A DNA stretch of 64,000 nt from Amycolatopsis lurida (GTDB taxonomy: Bacteria > Actinomycetota > Actinomycetes > Mycobacteriales > Pseudonocardiaceae): assembly GCF_900105055.1 (NCBI RefSeq), contig NZ_FNTA01000004.1:6727501-6791500 (forward strand), read 5' to 3'. The translations under genes were made by a program, and so were the position numbers. The notes under the pieces are model-generated. The model did no database searches, was not told the DNA's origin, and was given only the letters and a program-made list of their open reading frames with translations. Of this stretch, positions 51,201 through 59,664 are shown piece after piece (position 1 is the stretch's first letter; every line of letters starts with the position of its first letter).

Positions 51201-52595
51201 ATGTCAGCACAGGATTTTGACGTGATCGTGATCGGAGGCGGCCCGGTCGGCGAGGTCGCCGCCGAACGGGCAGCGCGGGGCGGCCTCCGGGTCGCGCTCG
51301 TCGAACACGAACGCTTCGGCGGCGAATGTTCTTACTGGGCCTGCATTCCGAGCAAGGCACTGCTGCGGCCGGGGAACCTCCTCGCCGCCGCCAAACGGGT
51401 CCCCGGCGTCCCGGTGGGCGACGCGGTCGACCCGGCCGAGGTGTTCGCGCGCCGGGACTGGTTCACCGGCAAGGGAGACGACACCGGACAGGTCGAGTGG
51501 GCGGAAGGCGTCGGGATCGTCCCGATCCGCGGCCACGGGCGGATCACCGGTGAGCGGGAGATCACGGTCGACGGTGGTGACGTGCTGACCGCGCGGCACG
51601 CCGTGATCGTCGCCACGGGCAGCGTCCCGCGGACACCGCCGATCCCCGGCCTGGACACCGTTTCCCCGTGGGGGTCGCGTGAGGCGACCTCGGCGGAGAA
51701 GGTTCCTGGCCGCCTCGGCGTACTGGGCGGCGGTGTCGTCGGTGTCGAAATGGCGCAGGCCTTCGCCACGCTCGGCGCCGAAGTCCACCTGATCATCTCG
51801 GGCGAACGTCCGTTGCCTCGGCTGCCGGAGTTCGCGGGAGACGCCGTCATCGCGGGTCTCCGGGAAGCCGGGGTCACCGTGCACACCGGCTCCGGCCTCG
51901 ACTCCGTGTCCGCTGTGGACGGTGGTAAGGAATTGGCCTTGAAAGGTGGTGAGCGGTTGGTCGTCGACGAATTGCTCGTCGCCACCGGCCGCCGCCCGGC
52001 GACCGACGGACTCGGCGTCGAGACACTGGGGCTCGAAGCGGGCGCGCCGCTCACGACGGACGACAACGGCCGGGTGTCCGCTGTGGACGGTGGCTGGCTG
52101 TTCGCCGTCGGCGACGTCACCGGCCGGGCGCCCCTGACACATCAGGGCAAATACGCGGCCAGGGCCGCGGGCGACGCGGTGGCCGCGCAGGCCGCGGGCA
52201 AACCCGTCGACTCCGCCGCGTGGAGCGCGCACAGCGCCACGGCCGATCACCATGCCATCCCGCAAGTGGTGTTCACCGACCCGGAGGTCGCTTCGGTCGG
52301 GCTCGCCGGGCCGGAAGAGGGCAAGCCGCACCGCGTCGTCGACATCGACATAGCGGTGGCCGGTTCGTCACTGCACGCGGACGGGTACGCGGGCAAGGCG
52401 CGGATCGTCGTCGACAGCGAACGCGGTGTCCTTCTCGGCGCGACCTTCGTCGGGCAGGACGTGGCGGAACTGCTGCACGCGGCGACGATCGCGATCGTCG
52501 GCGAGGTCCCGCTGTCGAGGCTGTGGCACGCGGTCCCGTCGTTCCCGACGATCAGCGAGGTGTGGTTGCGCCTTCTGGAGGCGTACGGGCTCTAA
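51201..52595 (+). CDS. Pyridine nucleotide-disulfide oxidoreductase, lipoamide dehydrogenase/mercuric reductase-like
   Basis: 464 residues from ATG 51201. FAD motif VIVIGGGPVGEVAAERAARGG, redox Cys pair in GGECSYWACIPSKALLRP, NAD(P) motif LGVLGGGVVGVEMAQAF, and C-terminal HAVPSFPTISE with the catalytic His/Glu. It has the full set needed for disulfide reduction. The substrate is unknown; a lipoamide link to the nearby ligase is possible but not shown. TGCGCT 6 nt before the ATG may be a leaderless -10. Confidence 0.88.
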   Translation: MSAQDFDVIVIGGGPVGEVAAERAARGGLRVALVEHERFGGECSYWACIPSKALLRPGNLLAAAKRVPGVPVGDAVDPAEVFARRDWFTGKGDDTGQVEWAEGVGIVPIRGHGRITGEREITVDGGDVLTARHAVIVATGSVPRTPPIPGLDTVSPWGSREATSAEKVPGRLGVLGGGVVGVEMAQAFATLGAEVHLIISGERPLPRLPEFAGDAVIAGLREAGVTVHTGSGLDSVSAVDGGKELALKGGERLVVDELLVATGRRPATDGLGVETLGLEAGAPLTTDDNGRVSAVDGGWLFAVGDVTGRAPLTHQGKYAARAAGDAVAAQAAGKPVDSAAWSAHSATADHHAIPQVVFTDPEVASVGLAGPEEGKPHRVVDIDIAVAGSSLHADGYAGKARIVVDSERGVLLGATFVGQDVAELLHAATIAIVGEVPLSRLWHAVPSFPTISEVWLRLLEAYGL

Positions 52596-53998
52596 CCGTT
52601 CACGGGCAGTTCGAGCGCGGCCTTCGCGCCGCGAACGAGGCCGGGGTCGTCCGGAGTGGACGGTCCCGGCACCCACACGACCTGGACCAGCCGGACCGAC
52701 TTCCCGTCCAGGCTGCTCTGGTAGGCGGCGCCCTCGAACACCGGGGCTTCGCCCTGCCACTGGCTGGTCTCGGTGGCGAGGTCGAGGATGCCGCCCCCAC
52801 CGGGGGTGTCGGCGGTGGCCTTGAACGCGGTCGCCTGCTGGGTGTTCGGGAATTCCACGACGGCGATCGTCGCCGCGGCGGCCCGGCCGTCGATGGAGCC
52901 GGCGAAGCTGGCCCGTTTCACCGCGGAGCAACTCGTCTGCTGAAGGCTCGACTGGACGTCGCCGTACGCGTGCGACGCGCATTTCTGATCCGCGGCGGAC
53001 GCCCGCGACGTGAATTGGGTGCTCTCCACCGCGCTGCTGCTCGGTGGCGGCGGCGGGGGAGCCTGGGTGGACGCGGTGTCGTCGCCGCTGGAAGCGACGC
53101 TGATGGCCGCGACCAGCAGCAAGATGAGCAGGCCGATCGCGGCGACCGGGAGCCATTTCACCGTCTTGGACTGGTGCGGCTTCTTCGGGTCCGGCTCGGC
53201 GGGAGCGGCTTCCGGTGGCGGGGTCGGCTGGGCCGGGGGAACCGGCTTCACGGCGACAGCCTGCTGAACAGGCTTGACGGGCGGCGGGGGAGGGGCTGCC
53301 GATTTCGCGGGCCCCTTCCCCGGATGGTGCGCCGGGACCGTCGGCGCGATCGCGACGAGCGGGTTCTCGCGGATCACCGTCGGTTCGTCGTCGGAGTAGG
53401 CACTGAACCCTTCCCCGAGCAACACCTCTTCCGGCATCGGCGGCGCGTCCGGAGCGAGCGCGGCGATCAGCTCCCGCGCCTGCTGGACCGAGCGGGGGTG
53501 CGGTGCGACGGCCAGGGAGACCGTCGCGGCGAGCATCGTCGTCGCCGTGGGGTAGAGGACGCGGACCGAGCCGGCGAGATCCGCGGCGGGCTGGTCGACC
53601 GTCTCCACGTACGGCCCGACGGCGATGATCGTGCCGATCGGCCCGGCGCCGGGGGCGACGTCCGCGATCTTGTGGGTGCACGCGGCGGACAGCGAGAGCG
53701 CGTCCGTGGCCGGGTTGATCGAGGTGTCACCGTGGACCAGCGGCCAGCCGTCGGCCTTCCACGGCCCGCCGAGCGGGGCTTCGAGTTTCAGCGCCGGATC
53801 CGGCAGGTCGACGCCGATGACGATGAGGACACCCTTCGGCATGACCAAGACGGCTTCGACGGGCCTGCCGTCGACCGGGCTGGCACCGATCAGGGCGACC
53901 CCGCCGACGATGTTGCTGCCCCGGCCGAGCGAAGCCAGCGCGGCGCGGACGTCCTCGGCCACCCGGGACGGCTGCTGAGCGAGGCGAACGAGTCGCAC
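52592..53998 (-). CDS. Membrane protein with nuclease-related-like N-terminus and extracellular domain
   Basis: 468 residues from GTG 53998 (GGGGAGGGG upstream). Residues 1-200 are cytosolic, with VLVMPKGVLIVIGVDLP and a following basic/Trp stretch that recall NERD (nuclease-related) domains, though I am not certain. Then come a Pro-rich linker (PPPPPVKPVQQ...), one membrane helix (about 305-325, WLPVAAIGLLILLLVAAISVA), a second Pro/Ser linker and a ~120-residue extracellular domain with two Cys. Its stop shares 4 nt (CTAA) with the stop of the facing gene. Confidence 0.7.
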   Translation of the reverse strand: MRLVRLAQQPSRVAEDVRAALASLGRGSNIVGGVALIGASPVDGRPVEAVLVMPKGVLIVIGVDLPDPALKLEAPLGGPWKADGWPLVHGDTSINPATDALSLSAACTHKIADVAPGAGPIGTIIAVGPYVETVDQPAADLAGSVRVLYPTATTMLAATVSLAVAPHPRSVQQARELIAALAPDAPPMPEEVLLGEGFSAYSDDEPTVIRENPLVAIAPTVPAHHPGKGPAKSAAPPPPPVKPVQQAVAVKPVPPAQPTPPPEAAPAEPDPKKPHQSKTVKWLPVAAIGLLILLLVAAISVASSGDDTASTQAPPPPPPSSSAVESTQFTSRASAADQKCASHAYGDVQSSLQQTSCSAVKRASFAGSIDGRAAAATIAVVEFPNTQQATAFKATADTPGGGGILDLATETSQWQGEAPVFEGAAYQSSLDGKSVRLVQVVWVPGPSTPDDPGLVRGAKAALELPVNG

Positions 53999-54051
53999 CG
54001 AACCCCTCCCCCCTCTCGTCGGTCTCGGTGCACAAACTAGCGCCTCCATCT

Positions 54052-54097
54052 GGAGCAACGGAGAGACACGTCGCAGGTAGCGAGGTGATGTTGCTCC
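54052..54097. promoter_or_regulatory. Inverted repeat in the divergent control region
   Basis: GGAGCAAC (54052-54059) and GTTGCTCC (54090-54097), perfect complements 30 nt apart, between the membrane-protein gene and the third subtilisin gene. Confidence 0.4.
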
Positions 54098-54152
54098 GAA
54101 AAGTGGTAATGCGCGTGCACGCCGTCACCCGTCCGGGTGGTACTCGTTGGTA

Positions 54153-54179
54153 GGTGACAGTTTCCTGCCCTCTGTCACC
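54153..54179. promoter_or_regulatory. Dyad directly before the subtilisin ribosome site
   Basis: GGTGACAG, 11 nt, CTGTCACC. It ends where the AGGAG ribosome site begins (54180), so it could be an operator or an mRNA hairpin limiting translation. Confidence 0.5.
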
Positions 54180-54191
54180 AGGAGAATCACC

Positions 54192-55664
54192 ATGGCCGCA
54201 TTTCGCCACTGGCGTCGACGTGCAGCACTAGTCGTCGCCCTGCTAGCCGTCCCGGCCGCGGGGATGGTCCCCGCGCAGGCCGCGGGACCGCTCGCACCCG
54301 TCGCCCCCGGACTCTCCCGGCTGCTCTCGGCAGCCACCGGCGCCACGGGGGTGACCGCGCTCGTGCACGCCGGCGACATCGCCACCGCCGAACGCGCCGC
54401 CCGCGCGGCCGGGCTCGAGAAGATCACCTCGTTCGGGAAGATCGGCGTCGTCGCCGTCCGGGGCACGGCGGACCAGGTGCGCGCGGTCCGAGGGGCCGCC
54501 GGGGTCACCTACGTCGAAGGCAACGAGAAGCTCAGGGCGCACGGCAGCGCCGGCACCACGGCGACGCGAAGCCTGCAGACCCAGACACAGCTCAAGGACG
54601 CCGGTGGCGCTCCCGTGGACGGCACGGGCGTCTCGGTCGCGATCATCGACACCGGCGTCGACCCGACGCATCCGGCCTTCAAAGGCGCCGACGGCAAGAC
54701 ACGGGTGGTACGCAACCTCAAGAGCCTCTGCCTGAACGGCCCCGCCACGAACTGCGTCGTCGACGTCCCGACCTCCGTCGACACCGACACGCTCGCGCTG
54801 GGCGGCCACGGCACGCACGTCACCGGGATCGCCGCCGGGAACCGGCTGACGCTGACCGACGGCACCAAGGTCGGTGGCTCGGCGCCGGGCTCGAAGATCG
54901 TTTCCGTCTCGACCGGGGCCGCGCTGCTCGTGCTCGGCACGGACGCGGCGCTGAACTGGGTGCTGGAGAACCACAAGGCGCCCTGTGGCGCGGGTGTCGC
55001 GGCGTCGGTGTGCCCGCCGATCAAGGTGACCAACAACTCCTACGGCCCGAGCGGTGGCGGCACCTTCGACCCGAATTCGGCGACGGTGAAACTGCAGCGC
55101 GCCCTCGCCGCGGAAGGCGTCGTCACGGTGTGGGCGAACGGGAACGACGGCGGCGACGGTTCGGCGAACCTCTCCAACCCGCCGGGACAGGACCAGACGC
55201 CGGGCGTGCTGTCGGCGGCGTCGTTCAACGACCAGGGCACCGGCACCCGCGACGGCACGATGTCCGACTTCTCCTCGCGCGGTCTCAAGACCGACCAGGC
55301 GAGCTGGCCCGACGTTTCCGCGCCGGGGGAGAACATCCTCTCGGCGTGCCGTCCGACGCAGCCGATCTGCACGCAGGGCCTCCAGCCCAAGAACGGCCCG
55401 GGCCTCCTGGACCTCGGCACCTACAACGTGATCAGCGGCACCTCGATGGCGGCGCCGCAGATCACCGGGATCGTCGCGCAGCTGTTCCAGGTCGCGCCGA
55501 ACGCGAGCCCGGGCGACATCGAAGCCGCGATCAAGGGCACGGCGTACAAGTTCGCCGATGGCGCGCCGTACGTGGCGGCCGGGCCGTACACGTCGAGCTT
55601 CGACAAGGGCACCGGCCTGGTGGACACCTTCGCCGCGGCGAAGTCCCTCGGCGCCCAGGGTTAA
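54192..55664 (+). CDS. Secreted subtilisin-like protease (S8), third copy
   Basis: 490 residues from ATG 54192 (AGGAG upstream). Signal peptide to about Ala31, a propeptide (about 45-115), and an S8 domain with Asp153 (IIDTGVD), His206 (GGHGTHVTG) and Ser418 (SGTSMAAPQITG). There is a ~40-residue insertion with two Cys before the His block. It is not a close copy of the tandem pair at 20304/21467, having different propeptide and flanking motifs, so it was probably acquired or diverged separately. Confidence 0.93.
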   Translation: MAAFRHWRRRAALVVALLAVPAAGMVPAQAAGPLAPVAPGLSRLLSAATGATGVTALVHAGDIATAERAARAAGLEKITSFGKIGVVAVRGTADQVRAVRGAAGVTYVEGNEKLRAHGSAGTTATRSLQTQTQLKDAGGAPVDGTGVSVAIIDTGVDPTHPAFKGADGKTRVVRNLKSLCLNGPATNCVVDVPTSVDTDTLALGGHGTHVTGIAAGNRLTLTDGTKVGGSAPGSKIVSVSTGAALLVLGTDAALNWVLENHKAPCGAGVAASVCPPIKVTNNSYGPSGGGTFDPNSATVKLQRALAAEGVVTVWANGNDGGDGSANLSNPPGQDQTPGVLSAASFNDQGTGTRDGTMSDFSSRGLKTDQASWPDVSAPGENILSACRPTQPICTQGLQPKNGPGLLDLGTYNVISGTSMAAPQITGIVAQLFQVAPNASPGDIEAAIKGTAYKFADGAPYVAAGPYTSSFDKGTGLVDTFAAAKSLGAQG

Positions 55665-55668
55665 CCCT

Positions 55669-55717
55669 CGTGATGGCCCCCTTCCCTCGGCTGAGCCGAG
55701 GGAAGGGGGCCATCACG
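55669..55717. repeat. Perfect intergenic palindrome, family B
   Basis: Arms of 24 nt (55669-55692, 55694-55717) around one G; the left arm contains GGCCCCCTTCCCTCGGCT. It starts 4 nt after the subtilisin stop. The core matches the palindrome at 24604 except for the ends (GTGATGG instead of GTGAAGG) and the central base. Confidence 0.9.
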
Positions 55718-55887
55718 CGAGTCGTGCGTCCCAATCAGGTGCGACTTGTGGTGTTCATGTGGCCAAACAGCACAGTTGGGGTGCACAATGTGCTCACGCG
55801 TACCGGGAGGCGGCACGAGCCACCTGACCAGCGCAGCTCGCGAGGTCGTAGGGGAAGACGCCCCTCGTCGAGTAGCGGAGGTCAGCA

Positions 55888-56391
55888 GTGAGCACCCGTG
55901 GCAACACCCGTGGCGTGGTGTACGTCCACTCGTCGCCGTCTGCGGTGTGTCCGCACGTCGAGTGGGCCATTTCGGGCACCCTGGGTGCCCGAGTCGAGTT
56001 GAAGTGGACGGCGCAGCCCGCCAGTCCAGGACAGCTCCGCGCCGAATGTGGTTGGCGTGCGCCTTCGGGCACCGGCGGCAAGCTGGCGTCCGCGCTCAAG
56101 GCGTGGCCGATGATCCGGTTCGAAGTCACCGAAGAGCCCAGTGCGGGGGTCGACGGAGAGAGGTTCTGTTTCGCGCCGGGCCTCGGCCTGTGGCACGGCA
56201 GGACCAGTGCCAACGGCGACATCGTCGTGGGCGAGGACCAGTTGCGTGCCTTGGTGAGCAAGGTCCGCACCGGCGAATCGCTGGCGCACAAGCTCGACGA
56301 GCTCCTCGCCGCCAACTGGGACGAAGCGCTCGAACCGTACCGGCACGCCGGTGACGGCGCCCCGGTCACCTGGCTGCACCAGGTCGGGTAG
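55888..56391 (+). CDS. DUF3145 family protein
   Basis: 167 residues from GTG 55888 (GGAGG 7 nt upstream). TRGVVYVHSSPSAVCPHVEWAISG and AECGWRAPSGTGGKLASALKAW identify DUF3145, an actinobacterial family of unknown function. In Streptomyces a member is found beside the fab cluster; here it is 3 kb from fabF, separated by a hypothetical gene and the ctpE-like gene, which suggests an old link broken by insertion. Confidence 0.88.
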   Translation: MSTRGNTRGVVYVHSSPSAVCPHVEWAISGTLGARVELKWTAQPASPGQLRAECGWRAPSGTGGKLASALKAWPMIRFEVTEEPSAGVDGERFCFAPGLGLWHGRTSANGDIVVGEDQLRALVSKVRTGESLAHKLDELLAANWDEALEPYRHAGDGAPVTWLHQVG

Positions 56392-56421
56392 ACGCCGGTG
56401 TTGACGGAAGAGGCGGGCGGC

Positions 56422-56427
56422 TAACCT
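56422..56427 (+). promoter_or_regulatory. -10 box for leaderless hypothetical gene
   Basis: TAACCT, 6 nt before GTG 56434. TTGACG (56401-56406) lies 15 nt upstream, shorter than the usual spacing. Confidence 0.5.
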
Positions 56428-56433
56428 TTCAGG

Positions 56434-57027
56434 GTGACCGCCCAGCCTCGCCCCCTCTCTCGCCAGCGGTGGCTGATCCCCGTTCTCGTGGTCGTGATCT
56501 CCATGACCGTCGCCGTGGGGTTGCTGGCACGTGATCTCTACACGCGCCCGGAGGCCGAGCCCAGCGAGCCGGTCGTGAGCGAGTCGCCGACGTCCGTCGC
56601 CCCGGAGCAGCAGCCCGGTTCGCCCGTCGTCGAGGTGACTCCGGACGTCTTCGCGCATCCGCAGTACCAAAGCGTCCGGCAGGTGCTGCAGGGATATTTC
56701 GACTCCATCAACGACCGCGACTATCCGAAGTGGACATCGGTGGTCACCCGCGAGCGGGCGAAGACCAAGACCGCGGCGGAGTGGAGGAAGGACTATCAGT
56801 CCACTCGGGACGGCAGCATCCTCGTTTACCGCATCGAGCCGAGCACGCCGACCATGCTCCGGGTGCTCGTCGCCTTCACCAGTACGCAGGATGTCGAAGA
56901 CGCGCCGCTGTACCTGCCGGAGGGGTGCATCCGCTGGCGGCTGGTGCTGCCGTTGCGGCTGGAGAGCGGATCGTGGCGCGTCGACACGACCGACGGTGGC
57001 ACCAACCCCGAACACGAAAGATGCTGA
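56434..57027 (+). CDS. Membrane-anchored hypothetical protein with NTF2-like build
   Basis: 197 residues. A short cytosolic N-terminus, one membrane helix (about 13-33, WLIPVLVVVISMTVAVGLLA), a Pro/Glu/Ser linker (34-68), and an extracytoplasmic domain (SVRQVLQGYFDSINDRDYPKWTSVVT...) that resembles NTF2-like or ABC-transporter-accessory folds often found in actinobacterial anchored proteins. Function unknown. Confidence 0.7.
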   Translation: MTAQPRPLSRQRWLIPVLVVVISMTVAVGLLARDLYTRPEAEPSEPVVSESPTSVAPEQQPGSPVVEVTPDVFAHPQYQSVRQVLQGYFDSINDRDYPKWTSVVTRERAKTKTAAEWRKDYQSTRDGSILVYRIEPSTPTMLRVLVAFTSTQDVEDAPLYLPEGCIRWRLVLPLRLESGSWRVDTTDGGTNPEHERC

Positions 57028-57079
57028 AGTAAGGGGCGACATCGTCCCCGAGGCTGACGCGGGCGGGAGCCGGGCGGAA

Positions 57080-57085
57080 TAGAGT
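57080..57085 (+). promoter_or_regulatory. -10 box for leaderless ctpE
   Basis: TAGAGT, 7 nt before ATG 57093. Confidence 0.5.
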
Positions 57086-57092
57086 CGCGGGC

Positions 57093-59453
57093 ATGGCAAT
57101 AGATCAGCCGGCCCTGCTGACCGACGCCTCGAGGGGGCTCACCAGCGAAGAGGTCGCCCAGCGGGTGGCCGCGGGCCAGACCAACACGGTCTCGACGAAG
57201 ACCAGCCGGACGACCGGCGAAATCATCCGCGCGAACGTCTTCACCCGGATCAACGCGATCTACGGCGTGCTGTTCGTGCTCATCCTGTCGACGGGGTACT
57301 TCATCGACGGGTTGTTCGGCGGGCTGATCATCGTCAACAGCGCGGTCGGCATCATCCAGGAACTCCGGGCGAAACGGACACTGGAACGGCTCGCGATCGT
57401 CGGGCAGGCGAAGCCGACGGTCCGCCGTGACGGCCGGAGCAGCGAGATCGCGCCGGAAGACGTCGTGCTCGGAGACCTCGTCGAGCTGGGGCCGGGCGAC
57501 AAGATCGTCGTCGACGGCCCGGCGCTGACGGCCGACGCGCTGGAGGTCGACGAATCGCTGCTGACCGGTGAATCCGATCCGGTGGTCAAGCAGCCCGGCG
57601 ACAAGGTGCTGTCCGGCAGCTTCGTCGTCGCGGGCAGCGGCACCTATCGCGCGGACATCATCGGCGACGAGTCCTACGCGGCGAAGCTGGCCGCGGAGGC
57701 CAGCAAGTTCACCCTGGTGAAGTCGGAATTGCGCCAGGGCATCGACAAGATCCTCAAGTTCATCACGTACCTGCTCATCCCGGCGGGCGCGCTGACGATC
57801 TACAACCAGCTCGCGGGCGACCAGGCGTGGCCGGACGCGCTGCGCGGCATGGTCGCGGCGCTCGTGCCGATGGTGCCCGAGGGCCTGGTGCTGATGACCA
57901 GTGTCGCGCTGGCGGTCGGTGTCATCCGGCTGGGCAAGCGCCAGTGCCTGGTGCAGGAGCTCCCGGCGATCGAAGGACTCGCCAGGGTCGACGTGGTGTG
58001 CGCGGACAAGACCGGCACGCTCACCGAGAACGCGATGCGGCTTTCCGAGGTCCGGGAGATCACGCCGGGCCATCCGGTGGACGACGTGCTGGCCGCGCTC
58101 GCCGCCGCCGATCCGCGCCCGAACGCGAGCCTCCAGGCGATCGCGGAGGCGCACCGGACCGATCCGGGCTGGCGGGTCTCCACGACCATGCCGTTCTCCT
58201 CGGCACGCAAATGGAGTGGTGCTTCGTTCGGTCCCGACGGCGATTGGGTGCTCGGCGCGGCCGATGTCCTGCTGCCCGAGGGCGAGCACCGGGCGGAGGC
58301 CGAGAAGATCGGTTCACGCGGTCTGCGGGTCCTGCTGCTGGGCCGTGCCGAGCGGGCCGTCGACGCGGCCGAAGGCCCCGGCGAGATCGAACCGGTCGCG
58401 CTCGTCGTGCTGGAGCAGAAGGTTCGCCCGGACGCGAAGGACACGCTGGACTTCTTCGCGCACCAGGACGTCGCGGTCAAGGTCATCTCCGGTGACAACG
58501 CCATTTCGGTGGGCGCGGTCGCGGGCACCCTCGACCTGCCGGGAGCCGACAAGCCCGTCGACGCGCGGAAGCTGCCGGACGACGCGGAGAAACTGGCTGA
58601 CACCGTCGAGGAACGTGCCGTCTTCGGCCGCGTGACCCCGCTGCAGAAACGCGCGATGGTCGGCGCCCTGCAGTCGAAGGGGCATACCGTCGCGATGACC
58701 GGCGACGGCGTGAACGACGTCCTCGCCCTGAAGGACGCGGACATCGGCGTCGCCATGGGAGCCGGCAGCCCGGCCACCCGCGCGGTGGCGCAGATCGTAC
58801 TGCTGGACGACAAGTTCGCCACCCTGCCGCACGTCGTCGCCGAGGGGCGGCGGGTGATCGGCAACATCGAACGCGTCTCGAACCTGTTCCTCACCAAGAC
58901 GGTGTACTCGGTACTGCTGGCGCTGATGGTCGGCATCGCGCAGGTGCCGTTCCCGTTCCTGCCGCGGCACATCACGATCACCGCCTGGTTCACGATCGGC
59001 CTGCCCGCCTTCGTGCTCTCGCTGGCGCCGAACAACGAACGCGCCCGCACCGGCTTCGTCGGGCGGGTGATGCGGATGGCCGTCCCGGCCGGGCTGGTCA
59101 TCGCCACCGCGACGTTCGTGAGTTACCTGCTGGTGTACAAGGGTTCCGGACAGTCCGAACTGGACAAGATCCAGGCGGGGACGACCGCGCTGATCACGCT
59201 CATCACGATCGCGCTGTGGGTGCTCGGGATCGTCGCGCGGCCGTATCGGTGGTGGAAGATCCTGCTGATCGGCGGGATGGTCGTGCTGACGCTCGCGTTG
59301 TTCCTGATCCCGTTCACACAGAAGTTCTTCGCGCTGGACCCGAGCGTGAGCGCGTACACGCTGTCGGCGTTCGCCTGCGCCGGAGTGGGGATCGTGCTGG
59401 TGGAAGTGGCTTGGTGGGCCGGGCGGTATCTGGTCAAGCGCCAGGAGGCGTGA
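57093..59453 (+). CDS. ctpE: Cation-translocating P-type ATPase, CtpE-like
   Basis: 786 residues. Actuator TGES (158-161), phosphorylation DKTGT (Asp305), nucleotide-domain KWSGASF, hinge TGDGVND (536-542), and about ten membrane helices with no N-terminal heavy-metal domain. Long blocks match mycobacterial CtpE (Rv0908) as I remember it, such as SKFTLVKSELR and ALVPMVPEGLVLMTS. CtpE has been reported as a calcium importer needed for cell-surface integrity. Leaderless start. Two long palindromes follow it before the convergent fabF. Confidence 0.93.
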   Translation: MAIDQPALLTDASRGLTSEEVAQRVAAGQTNTVSTKTSRTTGEIIRANVFTRINAIYGVLFVLILSTGYFIDGLFGGLIIVNSAVGIIQELRAKRTLERLAIVGQAKPTVRRDGRSSEIAPEDVVLGDLVELGPGDKIVVDGPALTADALEVDESLLTGESDPVVKQPGDKVLSGSFVVAGSGTYRADIIGDESYAAKLAAEASKFTLVKSELRQGIDKILKFITYLLIPAGALTIYNQLAGDQAWPDALRGMVAALVPMVPEGLVLMTSVALAVGVIRLGKRQCLVQELPAIEGLARVDVVCADKTGTLTENAMRLSEVREITPGHPVDDVLAALAAADPRPNASLQAIAEAHRTDPGWRVSTTMPFSSARKWSGASFGPDGDWVLGAADVLLPEGEHRAEAEKIGSRGLRVLLLGRAERAVDAAEGPGEIEPVALVVLEQKVRPDAKDTLDFFAHQDVAVKVISGDNAISVGAVAGTLDLPGADKPVDARKLPDDAEKLADTVEERAVFGRVTPLQKRAMVGALQSKGHTVAMTGDGVNDVLALKDADIGVAMGAGSPATRAVAQIVLLDDKFATLPHVVAEGRRVIGNIERVSNLFLTKTVYSVLLALMVGIAQVPFPFLPRHITITAWFTIGLPAFVLSLAPNNERARTGFVGRVMRMAVPAGLVIATATFVSYLLVYKGSGQSELDKIQAGTTALITLITIALWVLGIVARPYRWWKILLIGGMVVLTLALFLIPFTQKFFALDPSVSAYTLSAFACAGVGIVLVEVAWWAGRYLVKRQEA

Positions 59454-59518
59454 CCGGGGAGTCTCGGAGGAATCCCCCTCATAGCCTCCGGAACCGCCAC
59501 GGTTGGCAAAGAGCGTGC

Positions 59519-59567
59519 TGCGAAAGCCACTTTCGCAACCTTCAACGTTGCGAAAGTGGCTTTCGCA
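59519..59567. repeat. Nested intergenic palindrome
   Basis: Arms 59519-59539 and 59547-59567 (21 nt) are perfect complements around a 7-nt loop. Each arm is itself a dyad: GCGAAAG-CCA-CTTTCGC (59520-59536) and its mirror. It is the first of two palindromes between convergent ctpE and fabF. Confidence 0.88.
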
Positions 59568-59603
59568 ACACCGCGTTCGCTGTGCCGCCCGCGCCACCCA
59601 AGA

Positions 59604-59660
59604 AGTACGTGAAGGCCCCCTTCACTGCGCTAGACGCAGTGAAGGGGGCCTTCACGTACT
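59604..59660. repeat. Perfect intergenic palindrome, family B
   Basis: Arms of 26 nt (59604-59629, 59635-59660) around CTAGA; the left arm contains ACGTGAAGGCCCCCTTCACT. It lies 4 nt after the fabF stop. Confidence 0.9.
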
Positions 59661-59664
59661 GAAA

